This document shows, piece after piece, positions 25,072 to 38,000 of a DNA stretch of 64,000 nt. Position 1 is the first letter of the stretch, and the number at the start of each line of letters is the position of its first letter. Source of the stretch: Balanoglossus misakiensis (lineage: Eukaryota > Hemichordata); NCBI GenBank assembly GCA_040954595.2, contig CM082594.2, positions 4,836,001 through 4,900,000 of the forward strand, read 5' to 3'. The position numbers were made by a program, and so were the translations under genes. The notes beneath the pieces are model-generated. The model did no database searches. It had not been told where the DNA came from and saw only the letters and a program-made list of their open reading frames with translations.

Positions 25072-25330
25072 CTGAAAAGCAACGAAAGACGGAATTATAA
25101 CGGCGTGTTTTTGCTACTGTGCACGTAGAGCAACGTATCAGAAAGCGCGGGAAATAACTACCTCTGTGAGTGACAATAAAAACACGGGTTGAATTCAAGT
25201 AGGCGGACACAGTGCCTGCCAATCATTCTATTTGGCTAGCGTTCACTATGACGTATTTACCTGTCCACTAGCAAACCAATCAGATGTAAGTAATCGCGTT
25301 ATCGTATTGCTAAGTAATAAACTTCGCTGA
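25072..25330 (-). promoter_or_regulatory. SOSTDC1 proximal promoter and possible 5' UTR intron
   Basis: Just 5' of the start codon the sense strand reads TTGCTTTTCAG|GAGCAATG, a good splice acceptor at 25072-25073. A possible donor, CAGAG|GTAGTT, lies 90 bp upstream (25161-25160). A short 5' UTR intron is therefore possible. If it is not spliced, an in-frame upstream extension to 25222 would bury the signal peptide, which is unlikely to be the used start. Further upstream are two inverted CCAAT boxes (GATTGG at about 25.22 and 25.28 kb) and a CRE-like TACGTCA at about 25.25 kb. There is no clear TATA box. Limits are approximate. Confidence 0.35.
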
Positions 25331-28300
25331 TAGACAGTTCGCAAACAATGGCCCTATTGGTAGAGGAGGCTGGAAAACCACCCGTCACTCTTTCTGACAG
25401 TTGACACGATGGCATGACCCGAAATACAACGAAATGGAAGCCGCTCTTCCTCTGATCAGATGCAAATATCAGTCAAACTTCTTTTTCGAAAGGTGGAAGG
25501 GGGAGGGCAAGTCGGGGCCTTGGCATGAGGTAAGCCGAATTCATACCAGTTGTGTCGTTTGATTCCCTTGTTTAGAAAGCACGCCCCAAAATAGTTGCGG
25601 TTAACCAACCTTTCATAAACTGACGCTGCCAACATTTGGACAGTTGCCAACCGTTATCTAATTACGCTAATTACCTTCACGTGGAAAATCATAAAAGGTA
25701 ATTTTTGATTTTTTTTTTTCATTTCTGCGCTCTAAATTTTAAATAGCGGCAGTAGGGTGGAACCGTAGTACTTGGCTGACTTCATACAGCGTAGCTTCTT
25801 CTCGGATAGTTTTCCATGTCCCATAAATTTCGCATTGGTCTGTTGCATCTTTAGAAACTTCATTTTACAGCGCAATGCGGAACAAAACAATAGGTTCCCA
25901 AAACACAAAAGCTAGTTTGTTTTTATTCACGTTAAGCCATACCCTTTATTATATGAGTGCCCGCCCATCAATAAGTTCAAACCATTACTTATTGTGCCGG
26001 GTCTTCGCGTAACCAACCCTCGCCAAAGCCGTTCTGGAAATTTAGTGGCTTTGACACTCGGTTCTCACACAGTGCACCAAGGCGTGCAACTGCTTGATTT
26101 TATTTACAAACACGGCCGTTCCCAACCGTGGCGATCGCACTCAGGAGGCTCCCTGCCTATGAAATTAATATACCATGCAAATGGGGGATCGCGCTGACGT
26201 AATCTGCTGAGATTTGTGCAATTTCGTGGGCGAAGAACCCCACATGCGTAGGTGCAGCGTAAACCATGGTGAAAATAGGAAGCTATTCAAAGTTACAATC
26301 AATGGAACTTTAGTTCTAAATATAGCTAGAGCTGTCAAAAAATGACACAACCAAAGCACGGTCATCTGCCGAAAGGCCACCTTTGGGCCCGTTTTTAAAC
26401 TGTAACACTCACTAGCGAAGGGGGGAAATGAACTTGGTCCATCAACTTCGCAGCCAAGGTCATGGTCCATGTGAAGTTGACGGACGAACCGAGCCATCAA
26501 ACTAGAAACATGAGGCGGGAGTGAAGACTCACCACCGCCACTCGCCGCCCAGCCAGCTACAATAATGTTACCAACCTGACGACACCAGTGCGGTCAGCCG
26601 AAGTAACTGGGGAACTTTTCATACGCAGTCGTTCGACAAGGCGCTACAATGTAACGGAGAGTAGTCCACACCCCGTCCGCACATCACAGCACGCGTACGT
26701 GCCAGTCACATGCACACGGACACGGTCGGCACTTGACCATCACGAAAAAATCGACACCGTACGATCTCAGAGACGGGGGGAGTTCGTGGCGCAGAAAACG
26801 TGAAGGCAGGGTTTCCGTCGACGCTACGTGTGGTAAAAGGGCCCTAGAAACTATGGGAGGGACATGTTCGAACATGAACGAACCTGAACGGATTGGAAGG
26901 CTGACTATTAAAGGGTGACATGAACACACTGCACGGCTTTCACAAAACCACCACCCCACTGGACTGTACTCACTCAAACGCACAGCGGGCCCTTGGGGTC
27001 GATCTCGTAAACATTACCGTTGAATAATTCACCGGATACGATAAACGACCGCGATGGTTGTCGTCTAAATCGAGAGCTTTTGGACGAAAACACCGAATGT
27101 TTCCGCCAGTGAACATTCAAATGTAGCACGTAACAACATTTTATAGTCACAAATGAAAACGGCGAGTTTACCTGGTCGAGTAGGTCGCGTCCCACGAACA
27201 GATAATCTATTAATGTTTCATCAGGTAAGCGGCGCCGTGAATGTCGGCGTATCGGGTCTTCCAAGGCTCTCACGTCAAGAGCAAAACTTGCAACAAACAC
27301 TGATTATGGTCGCCTTTGTTGTTTTGCCAGGCAGTGACCTAGAGAAGGCTCGGTGGTGTTCAAGCGGCCCGTATACAGATGTGTTTTGCATACAGATAGA
27401 GGGGCATATACTGTATGTTAAAGACGAAGAAGAAAGGGGGTCACATGCTACCACTTGCCCCACTTGAAAACAGCAACATCGCGAACCTGAACTGCAGAGT
27501 CGGTTTTCGGACGGACGGACGGACTGACGTCACAGCCATGCAGATACCCTATAGGTGTAGCGGGGGTTAATTTGTACAGTTGCGATTTTAATGAGGCGTG
27601 GAAATTCTATCCATCAGAGAGCACCAAAAAATCGCACAGGGTTACCACAAAACGGTCGTTTCTAATCTCCCAAGGTCACCCGGAGTTAAAACTATACCCA
27701 AGTCCGGTACACGATACACTTTTCAATACCAAATACACCTCTTGACCAAAAAAGTCCCAGTGCTGAGATCCCTGATGTGTTGGGAATCGTTTTTATAGAA
27801 CAAAGCTTGCTATTTAGACTCCACATCACACTTGTACAAAGGTAAACAAAGGCACCCTCGTGTGCACTGCCGCACACGTACATGCGACCCTCCGGATGAC
27901 TACTTCATTTGGGCAACCTTTGACCTGCCCGCCAGGGACATTTATGGGTCATCACTCATTCATAACTTAGGAACGAAGCCCCTGGTCAAAGTGTCATGTC
28001 AGGTACAATTTCAAATAAATGAGCCACAGGGTAAATGAGAGACAGGGGGGGGGGGGACCGGGACACACTACAACGTCATGCCATCGATGCCTTGAAAACC
28101 TCATTTTCTCGAGATCGTCGAGCTTGACATATGATTCTGTCGTCAATTCTCCCGCCAAAACACCATTCGATCCCAAAACGCAAGCGTGTTTTTTTGGTCG
28201 GAATCGTATTGAAATCGTATTTTACATTCTGTAGTACTGAAATGGCCAACGACCACAGTATGTACTTTTTGATGTGTCAGTGCCACGTATAAAAGACGAC

Positions 28301-31300
28301 GGGTCTTCTCAGAAAAGAACACAACGACCGAGAAGCCGACGTTGATAGAAAGCAGACATCGTCGAATATTTGAACGTCACGACGTAAACTGGGTCAGAGG
28401 TTCAACATGACTACAAAGTTTCGCAACAACGCAATGATCAGCATCATCTCTTTAACAGCGTCGCCTCCGAGTCTCGGCAAAAACCTGTTGAGAATATATA
28501 GTCGTTTTTAAGTAGATCATAAAATACGCAAAAACCCTAACCGAATTAACTACTACACTCTTAATCTAATAATCGATTAGTCACGTGTCGTGGCCGGTAA
28601 AGACTCAAGTGGCTCACACTCGACTTATTTTTTTTTCAGAAACAAAAGCTTTTTCTTGACATTTGTGATTGGGTCGCCTTGGATGTCAGCCAATTCGGGA
28701 TAAGTTTGATTTGGAACAGAAGAGGACCCCAGGAGCGAGCCCGTTGGCCAGGGATCAGAGAGACCCCGGATGGCCAGAACCACCTGTTGGATGAATGAAC
28801 CCAGTGTCTTATCATTGGCTATGCTGAAGATCAGGACGCATGCGCGCGGTGGCCCATCGAACCAATCTGACACTGAGGCGCGAGAAGATGACATGTAAAT
28901 AGATTGGAAGATGAAAACTCGATTTTAGTGGTTGAGCATTACAAACCGCGGGAAAGATAAAGCAGATAGTAATGGCAAGTTGCGCCTTTCAAACAGAAAT
29001 GTCACTGTCACTTTCAACGGGTCGGCGATCGTAGCTCTAACTAGGGACCGTGCTTGGAGTGGAAAAGCTCAGAGTCAGTACGGTTTACTGTGCATACGCT
29101 ACACCAGTCGCCGTTTAGTCATATCGTATTGGAACGGATCACCAGATACTGGAACCGAATTACAGGTAAAAGTAGTCGACCACTCGTGGTTATAAGAATT
29201 TTAGAACGGCGAGCGTTTTCACTCCCTTCCTCGTATACAATTTCGTGTCATCAAAATAAAATTTCCCTGCATCAATATTTTCATTAGCGGAAATCGATCA
29301 CACAGAAATCCCTGGCCCACACAACATTGGATTTTTACCACACGCCTAGGTAGCAAAAACCGATTTTAAGGTCGTGAGGATTAATGTGAAATTCCGATAC
29401 GTTTCCAAAAGAATGCAACTCGCGGGCAGATTTTCAGGAGAGAGAAAAAAAATGAAAGTCTTTCAAATGTTTCCATTTTACACTTTAAGGCTTTTGTGCC
29501 TGGGATTCTGAAAACCAAACGGAAATTAGGGTGTGTTCGGAATCTCGTTTTAAAGTAGTCAACTATTTATTTCCCCGAAATAGTTCAACGACTGGCGACC
29601 ATTTTGGAACGAGTAAATAAGGTTTCTGGTGAGTATTTGGCTCAACAAATCAATAGTAAGGGTGACGAGTCGTGTTCTTTTTTAAGGAGTCAGTGCCTGT
29701 AATCGTTGACATCTTTTCAATATTTTTGTGCCAGTTACACTTTCTTGTCTAAATTCCATCATGCTTGCTGAAAATTCCCAGTTTTGTGCTTGTCAGCATT
29801 TTAACTTGTATGCATGCCGCGACCATTATTAGGCCTATAGCTGGCAAATGCGTGCAAGTCCGGACCTAATTTCACATTTCAACTTACAGTTCTCGCAGTT
29901 CTTGGACCCGTGACTCTTCCAAAGTGCACAATTCGTAGTATCATTGCGCGATGTATGAACAACGAGATCAATTTTAAACTGTCACTTCGAGATGTGCATG
30001 CACGTACGACAGGTGAACTTGCGGGACCAGCATTAGCGTACACGTGACAGTGGACTCGACCAATCAGTAACAGCTACATGAGGTAGCAGCAGAACTGGGG
30101 GTAACACATGTGATTATGCATGGTCCCGTTATTAAAGTTGCGCCTAAATGAGTAAAAATTATTCGGAGAAACCTATCTGCAAACAGGTGGACAACAGCAC
30201 AAGCCCTGCATGCAGTCTTATAAACTCCGGAGCACCAAACCTGTCAGTTATGTGGTGTAATCCCCCAGACCGAACTTTGGCCAACCTCTCCAAACGCCAG
30301 CATCAGTCACGCACTTCCGGACGGAGATGCAAAACGTTTCACACGACGGTCGCTTTGAAAGGTGGCATCCTATTGGCCGTTGACAACAAGGGGCTCAATC
30401 ACCCCATTACATCTGTCATCTATAGATTCACTGTATGATTTACTTAAGTGACACCATTCACAATTAGAACACTCTCACTAACAATGACTAACTGATGAAC
30501 CCTTAAATAAACAGTCATATATAACCTAACATTGTGTATATATAATTTATGTATAAAAGAATTAATTTCAATAGGTTAATTGAATTACTATTAAGCATGA
30601 ATACATACAACGTTTGCAATCATTCCCCGTGCAGATTTCAGTTATTACAGTGTCTGCCAATTTGGACTACTATTGCCATGGTTACTAACTACTGTACCTG
30701 ACTACATATACCACCTGCGCGACCGACTGATTTTTTGGTTTCATATACTGAAATTTATTTATAAACTTGCTATTGTTCAGGAAGACGATTTTCTATAGTG
30801 TTATGAATGTGGTATTCTAAACAATGCATACCTCTGAACATCCGCACAGAATCCAGATACAAAACAAAACAATGGCTGGGACAACATTAACTCGCCACTA
30901 AAACATGTACTGCGAAATATGCATGTTTAAATAGTATTTACATTGCTAGCAAGTTTAGTCGGCGAGGGCAGTGACCTGTTAAGTTGTTAAATAAAGCGAC
31001 GGTTTGTTGGTAATGGAGCTGACAGTAGCCAGGGCATCTTTCAGTGAACAAGCAACGGTCATGCGTGGGACACTTTGACGGAGTTATGAATTTACAACCG
31101 GACGAATTATAGAAGTGCGGCTCGACTTGGAACCAACGCCAAGGAGTCGATTTTTATCAGTGTTTAAGATCAGCCAACTGCGCTCCAAGGTGACCAGACA
31201 AGCCTAACAAAGCCTTGTTGTTAATTCCCACTGAAGTAGGCTTGAGAGAAGTGTCGCTTTCTTTGCACTGATATATTTATGCAGGGGACGAGCCTGTCAG

Positions 31301-32000
31301 CCGAGGGGGTGACTGTAACGCAACCAGTGCACACTGTGGGTATTAGTTAAATTAAACTGGTCCGCCTTGTCACCCCGGTCACCAAATCCAGGTGACGCGG
31401 TCCCTATTTTTTTTTTAAAAAACGTCATTCTGATTGGTGGGTTCAAATGAGCGAAAAAAAAGATAGCTGTCTGTTACTAAGGGACCATAATTCTATTGGT
31501 GTCATTGACGAGCCCTCGGCCACCCTCACATTCAACAGTAAATTTACGACCTAAGGGGGATTACTGTGTGTCAGCTAATGGGTGACATGCACTGTTATCG
31601 TTAAATAGAGGCCTATTGAATTCTAACAGTTTGCCATCGACCCAATTGACAACTGATTAATCGACACATTTGATATGTAACTCATACTGATTCAATTTAT
31701 TAAACGCTCAAGTGTCGTCTGACATTTCGCGCGAGCGGGAAAACGGTTTTTTAGGAGGTTTCTTCTTCCCCCACGGTGACAACGGCATCGACCTTGTGTG
31801 AAATGTTGCCATTTATGGCACGTTTACTTCTTGGGAATGTTGGCTATGGAAGGGTTCCATCGACCGACCGTCCTCACTGCGCGTCATAGGTAAACTACCA
31901 TTTCAAGATGGCGTCGTGAGCCATAGTGCATGATTTGTTCATGTGTCTCTCTGTCAGCGCGCTGTTGACCAGGTGCACGCGTCCCGTCAGGGCGGTAACA
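25331..32000. other. SOSTDC1-ISPD interval, left part; no recognised gene
   Basis: No supported gene. It contains G12 (28045-28056), a CGGA tandem (27508-27524), an AT-rich block at 30.43-30.80 kb and one weak exon-like piece at 27172-27299 (minus). A YY1-like CAAGATGGCGTC at about 31906-31917 could mark a promoter. Confidence 0.4.
27172..27299 (-). other. Weak candidate exon, minus strand
   Basis: The sequence ATAATCAG| precedes and CGACCAG|GTAAAC follows 128 bp that are open in one frame (42 codons, including LPDETLIDYLFVGRDLLDQ). The acceptor lacks a good pyrimidine tract and no homology is recognised. Confidence 0.15.
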
Positions 32001-32083
32001 TGGCCCATCAAACAAGACCAGTACCAACATTTATATCACCGGCGCTCTCTTTTGTCAACTTTATAAAAATGCAGGTGACAATG
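32000..32083 (+). other. Weak candidate first exon near a YY1-like site, plus strand
   Basis: ATG at 32000 in GGTAACATGG opens 28 codons (MAHQTRPVPTFISPAL...) ending at an excellent donor ATG|GTGAGT. A YY1-type motif lies about 90 bp upstream. No downstream exon or family is recognised. Confidence 0.2.
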
Positions 32084-35000
32084 GTGAGTCAGAACAACGG
32101 TCTTGTCGTCCGCTGCAGTTCAGTTCAGGTCACTCGAGTAATTGGAGCAATAACCAGTTACGGTCAGCCAATGAGCAGCGAGCTAAAGAGATGGTTTCGC
32201 GTTGCCCTGAAGTACGGCGTCTTCGATTGGCTTCTTCATAACTCAGATAGCTCAGTCATTGATCAATTTGCATTCTAGCTGTTGAGTGGCTGGTTATACA
32301 TTCAATTCATAAATTTATGAAGACACATTAGCCAATAGATTGAAAGATCGGGTGTCTACAACGTAACGGAATATAGAAAAGCATGCACTTGATAAAAAAA
32401 TGATCACCAGGAGAATCAAACGGCAGTGGACGACAAAACGACCAGGGGAGACAACGAGGACTACACAACTTTCGCTAAACGGACATCTTGGTTCTATACA
32501 GAGACTGCATGTACAGTCAGTAAAATGCGGTTGAACTGAATACGTGGAATTTTGTGAAAGCTTTTTCCTTTGGGCAGTCGAGCAAGTGGGACCCTCATGA
32601 CATGACGTAATCTCATTTGCATACATGGACATCAACATCGACGGCAACACGATAGACTTTCCCTGTTTGTACCATATCCCAGGAATTTCGAAGACTATAT
32701 TATAAACAATATATTTTAAGTATATCACATCTATGACTGTTGACAACTGAACTGTGGTACTTTACGTTATGAATAATAAACAAGAATTCCATAATTTGAA
32801 AAAGAAAAAAATAACCAACTGCGAAATCAAATCAATCCCGTGAACACTTGTCCCACAGAAGGTAGTCTTGAAGGTGCTAAAAGACTTGGCAACTACACCC
32901 TTTCCTTGTACGTTTTGTCTAGTAAGTGCTATAAACGTAAAGCTTGTATAACCACATTGGATTCAGCTTATTATCCAATAAATTGTCGCGTTGACCTACA
33001 TTGAATGAACCCAAATCTCTCCCCTTCGTTTTCGACGTGGTACGTATAACCGAATATACATATGTATAAACATGTATACTGTCCATCCCCAACCAACATT
33101 CAACCACCTGTACATGTATATAACCATGCGTTTCCCCTGTGTTCACACCAGTCTAATCTCCTGATAAGTGGGCACAGTGACTCATAGAGAGAGAGATACT
33201 GCCGTCAAGAAGTGATGACTGAAATGAATTTACTACAATGTGTAGTATGTGAAAAAAATACATAAATTGGGATATACAACAGCCCTCTTTTGTATAGAAT
33301 TTTATGTATTCAGGGAGGGTAGGAGGGGTAAACTGGTGTCACACAACCTGATTGGCCAATGGACCTCACACGAAGAGCACTCGCGTGTCTTGTAAATGAC
33401 ACTCTCCTGTCTGCGTGACTGAACCATCCCTGAACTCTTTTTTTCCTCGGCGCATGTTGATGTGGATACTCTTTGCAAGCGGCGGCGTGATTGGAAAATT
33501 AAACAATAACGTTGAATCGGAAATGACCGACCGACCCGACCCGACCCGCCCAAGGCCTAAAGTGGGAAACGCCGCACTGAAACCCGATATCGCCCGCCCG
33601 AGAGTCGCGAGGTGTGGCGGAGATAACCTTGGTCGAGGTCGGGGAAATAATATTTTGGATAAATGCAATGAGAATGCCTGTCCGATAACGTTCACACTGC
33701 TTAGCGAAGTTTGTATATACACGTGTAGGCCTATGTGTACTTGCGAACATCCACGTCGCGTCATCGTTGTATGAAACTCCCAGGACATTCTCCAAAACAC
33801 GAACATCATCACAAACATGAAAGAAGAGAACAAATTTGAAGGACAGTTTGTAATAGGCGCAATATTTCCCCTTTTACCGTGAAACGCATAGGAGATGGCC
33901 AACACTTCACCATTGGCAGACGCATTCCAACACAGACGTAAATGACGTCACAGCCTCAGATTTCGCAAATGCGTTTGCACTCAAACCAATACACGAACTA
34001 GTATTTCCAGCCATGGTTTATAATACGGGTTAAAAAACGGGAGATGAGCAAACATTTGAGGTAATCTACCGAATTCCCCTATTTAAGATTCCAGATCCCC
34101 GACTAATGAAGACGACATTACACAACGTTGAGAATAAGGCGAAACCTTTTGTCAAGAGGGAAAGCAATTAAAAAAGCACGTGGTTCTCAAAGCGACACAC
34201 ACGAAACGCCCTGTGGCGCACGTGCACGGCCTTGAGAGAAAGTGTTAGTATTACCCGCTGCGGCCGGCTACCTGGACAATCCTAGCTCCTTCCGTCCATC
34301 CGCCCCTAAACGCCTAATTCCCACGTTAAACTATCACAACTAAAACCACTTTCAATGTCCCTATTTTGCCACTGTCCGCGGTACGTGAACACATCCGCCA
34401 AGCACAGAACAAAAATAGCACAATGTCGATTCGGCGGGGGGGGGGGAGGGGGGGGTCCGTGATTGCCGGCTACTATAGTATCTCGCTGCTATTTGGGGAA
34501 CTGACTTGGGGACCGACGGGCCTTCAAAGAGGCTATCTATCACGCGATGCCCAATGCACCGTTGATCCCCGCGTACATAAAACACCACAATAGTGCGAAT
34601 ATTTCTGTATCGTTTTCTCAACGGCTCAGTAGTTTCCCTGCCCACCGTTACCGGGCATGCGGGGTTAGAATGACTACCGTCGAGCTAGTCGCCATGGTAA
34701 CAATGGTCTGAAAAGGAAAATATATGACGACCAGTAGACTCCCATTTTCTTTCGAAATGACAAGAAAAGGAAACCCGATAAAGACAACTTGAACTATGTG
34801 AACCGGTCCGTGATGAGAAACGGATTTTTTTTTCTCGTTTCAAGGCAGACAGGCATGTGGGTGAATCCGCGTTCCCAAGAGATATACAGCAGAGATGCAG
34901 GGTTTTAGAAAAAAAAATAACCCCCACGATTTCGCAAGAAGACATACCTGAGAACAGGCCGCTTTGGCACGCACCTAGTTATCTAATTCGCCCTCAGTCG

Positions 35001-38000
35001 GAATACTCTTTCGTCGTACGGTGAACGGGCGAGCGTTCCACGTTTGCGTATTACCGCCGCCAACACCTGGTTCGAACTTATAGTTGAGATCCCCAGGGGG
35101 AGAAAAGTTACGAAGGTGATATCAGTGCCGATACCAGCTACGGAATGACTCAGGCAACACGCGAGATCGGCGATGCATCGACAGCCCCACTCGTCGACAA
35201 CAACATTTAGTCGCTTTTCCACTCTATATGATGAGCTTGATTAAAGATTGACACGCAATATTGTTGCTGGCATTAACCGACATGACTCAGTCACATTCAG
35301 CCATAATACCCCAATTTTTGATGTGCGTTGGCTGCCTGGCTGTCGAATCTAAAAATGCCAATTTCCTCAATATCGCGCGACGACGCAGATACAAGTGACT
35401 CACCGGAGCCCAATCCTAATCCCGTGTACAATTATCCCCCGAACGTCAATCAAACGTCTCCATTTCTCAGTCAGCGCTGGCGCTGTTTCTAAACCGCTTC
35501 GTTGGAAAAACACTCCAACCACTACAAATAGACCCCGCTTAGAAAGAATTGGATTGTAATTCACATCACCATGTAATTCAATTTCTCCCCGATGTAAACT
35601 TTGAAACCGCATCCGAGGAAAGCGCCCTCACTGAAAATCGGACGCTGGTGTTATTTAAACGTCCATCAGTGTCCGACAATCCCGCATTTATTTTTAATTT
35701 TTAGTGAAAGCATGTTTACGAGTGTGAGTCATGCCGCGATATTTCAAATACCTCGCAGCGGAAGTGACGTCACGTCGATTAAACCTGGGGGTTTCGAGGT
35801 GACGACCTGTGCTGGAGCGTAACTTGTAGGAATATATGATAAATAATAATTTATATCCGAGAGATTTGGGAAATATTTCGAGCGCGTAAACAGAAGACAG
35901 TGTTGGTGTCAATGCCCTCGCTGTGTCAACTGTCAACACTGATGGTTCCTTTCATGTCGAGTCGAGGAAAACAACATTTCGCTTATCCGAAAGGTGGGAC
36001 AGGCGCGGCGAGAGATTGGAATTCGGAAAGAATTCGCATGTTGAATGTTGAGTTATTCGACGGGAGGAAATAACATGTTAAGTGAGCGTTTCACGTTTTA
36101 TCAGAAATTAAATACCTTTGTTGCATATCTTTGAGCTATCAATGTTTCGGTCGCGTGCTGTTTGTATACGTTTCTCTTTTCCACGTTGTCAGGCCCACAG
36201 GAGCCTCCATTTTAAAAGCATGTCTTCAAGGCCAACGCCGGCAGATTGTCTGACAAGGGACCGCCCCTGTGGCAAATATTTTCCTTTCTCGTCTGATCTT
36301 ATTAAGCAGCTGTTTTCAAATATTATTAATCTGTAGCTATTAAAGGGCTTGTTTGTTTTTAAGTTCATTTCTTATCAATTAACGGTTTCTTGACGAGACC
36401 ACGGGTCGTTCAGGGACGAACCAACGAACGTGTACTGTACGCTGTCTCTCCCCCCCCCCCCCCTTCGTCGCATTGGGGAAAGTTTTAGCGAAGGGGCTTC
36501 CAGGAAGCCAGAGCCTGTCGGTTTGAATAGGGGCAACTCTGGGGTGTGTACTTTGTGGATCAAATTTGTAAACAAAGAAAATGATCTGCGGGATCTTGTT
36601 CCTTCGCGACCACTTCAAACGAAACAAGCAAAAAGGTGTAAATGGGAAAATAGCAATTACAGACTCAAACAATACGGTGAGCAGGTAATCCTCGCCGATT
36701 AAATCTTTAACGGGAAGCCCGGGACAAAGACTCTCGGCAAATCTTATTCAGCAACGACTAGCCGGCACCGATTATCGTTTAAACTGACTGAGTGGTCGAG
36801 CAGTCGTCTGCTCGGTGGCGGGTTTACCTTCAGGTGTACCACGCCGACGCCAGTTACCGCTCCTTAATTACCCTACGGTCGTCGTTCGGCGTTGGTGCCT
36901 TTCACAGCGGTCGGCATTTTTTTTTGGAATCATCCAGCTTATTTGCATTTTCAATGCTGTTTGCTTTTTTGTTGGCGAGATAAAGATATACTCGGGTCCC
37001 TTCAGTGGTACCGAAATCGACAATTTGGAGGGAAATCACGAGAGGCCCGGGTCGTGCGGTGGCAGCGACAATGGCGGGAAAGTGACAGCGGAATCGTGTT
37101 CACAAAGCGATGCCTGGTTTACTGTCCTCACCACGGCACAAAAGCGACAATTATTTTTATATTTTTAGGTCACCAGGTCGTCCTCTTTAAATCTGTGGAC
37201 TTTATCACTTTTCGCAGCCAGCTCCTTTAACAGTTGTGTGCACAGAGTGTTTCGGTAAAACTGCACACATGCGGGTCGCATGTATGCCATGCCCATGCTC
37301 AGCTGAACGCGAGCTGGGTGAGCTCCGCCGTGAGACGAAACCGCAGTTATTGATGACCCTGGCCTAAAATTCCACCGTTGGGAATGAGCGGCGGTTTTTA
37401 CGGTGAGTTGACCCGGCTCAGCAAGCCGATGCAGTGGTCCCTGACGTCTGGGGCAGGCAGATGCAGGCTCCCCCGCGTTACAGTTACTCCGGCGGTCACG
37501 ATGTACGACTACGCTCCGCTGGTGTTGAACACTCCGACACGTGAAACGCAAGGCCACCACAGTACGCTATAATAATTTACACCAGTTGCCTAGGCAACCA
37601 GGTGACGGGACAAAAACGCAGCCAGAATGTGCCACTTTGTTCGAAACGGGAGAAGACAATCGAGAAGTATACCGTGAGAGTTTCCTACGGTCTTTTTTTC
37701 TTTTCTTTTTCCACAATGCAGATTGCCTCCGGTTCCAATCAAAGAGAATTTGCATAGCCTGAAGATTTACAGGGCTGATGATATATCTGTGACGGAAAAT
37801 ATATAGCCTGTACTTGACACGTTGACAGCAGTGACTAAAAACCACTGTTAGAGAGCTAGCCTGGTGTAATCTTAAGTGGGGCAAATACATTTTGTCGCTG
37901 TCACTATATCGCAGTAACTTTAAATCATGCACCTTATCAAACAATTGCGCTAGTATATTTGAGCCACCAACGGGTATACCAGCCTCGTATCCCAATCTGA

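Noticed and set aside
25067-25222. In-frame N-terminal extension of SOSTDC1
   Set aside because: It would bury the signal peptide, and a good splice acceptor lies between the extension and the chosen start.
30074-30095. TGAGGTAG seed resembling let-7
   Set aside because: The sequence diverges after the seed and no complementary arm forms a hairpin within 100 bases.
30148-30438. Plus-strand frame with a segment (TTVALKGGILLAVDNKG) faintly like a proteasome beta-subunit N-terminus
   Set aside because: Only a short resemblance; the catalytic and downstream proteasome motifs are absent and there are no splice sites.
32248-32275. TAGCTCAGT resembling a tRNA A box
   Set aside because: There is no B box (GGTTCGAATCC type) at the right distance and no cloverleaf pairing.
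32315-32746. 143-codon minus-strand frame rich in Cys and with a hydrophobic segment
   Set aside because: No family pattern and no promoter or splice context; the AT-rich setting makes a chance frame likely.
33366-33905. Longest non-repeat open frame (179 codons, minus)
   Set aside because: No domain, no splice context, low-quality composition, and open frames overlap on both strands.
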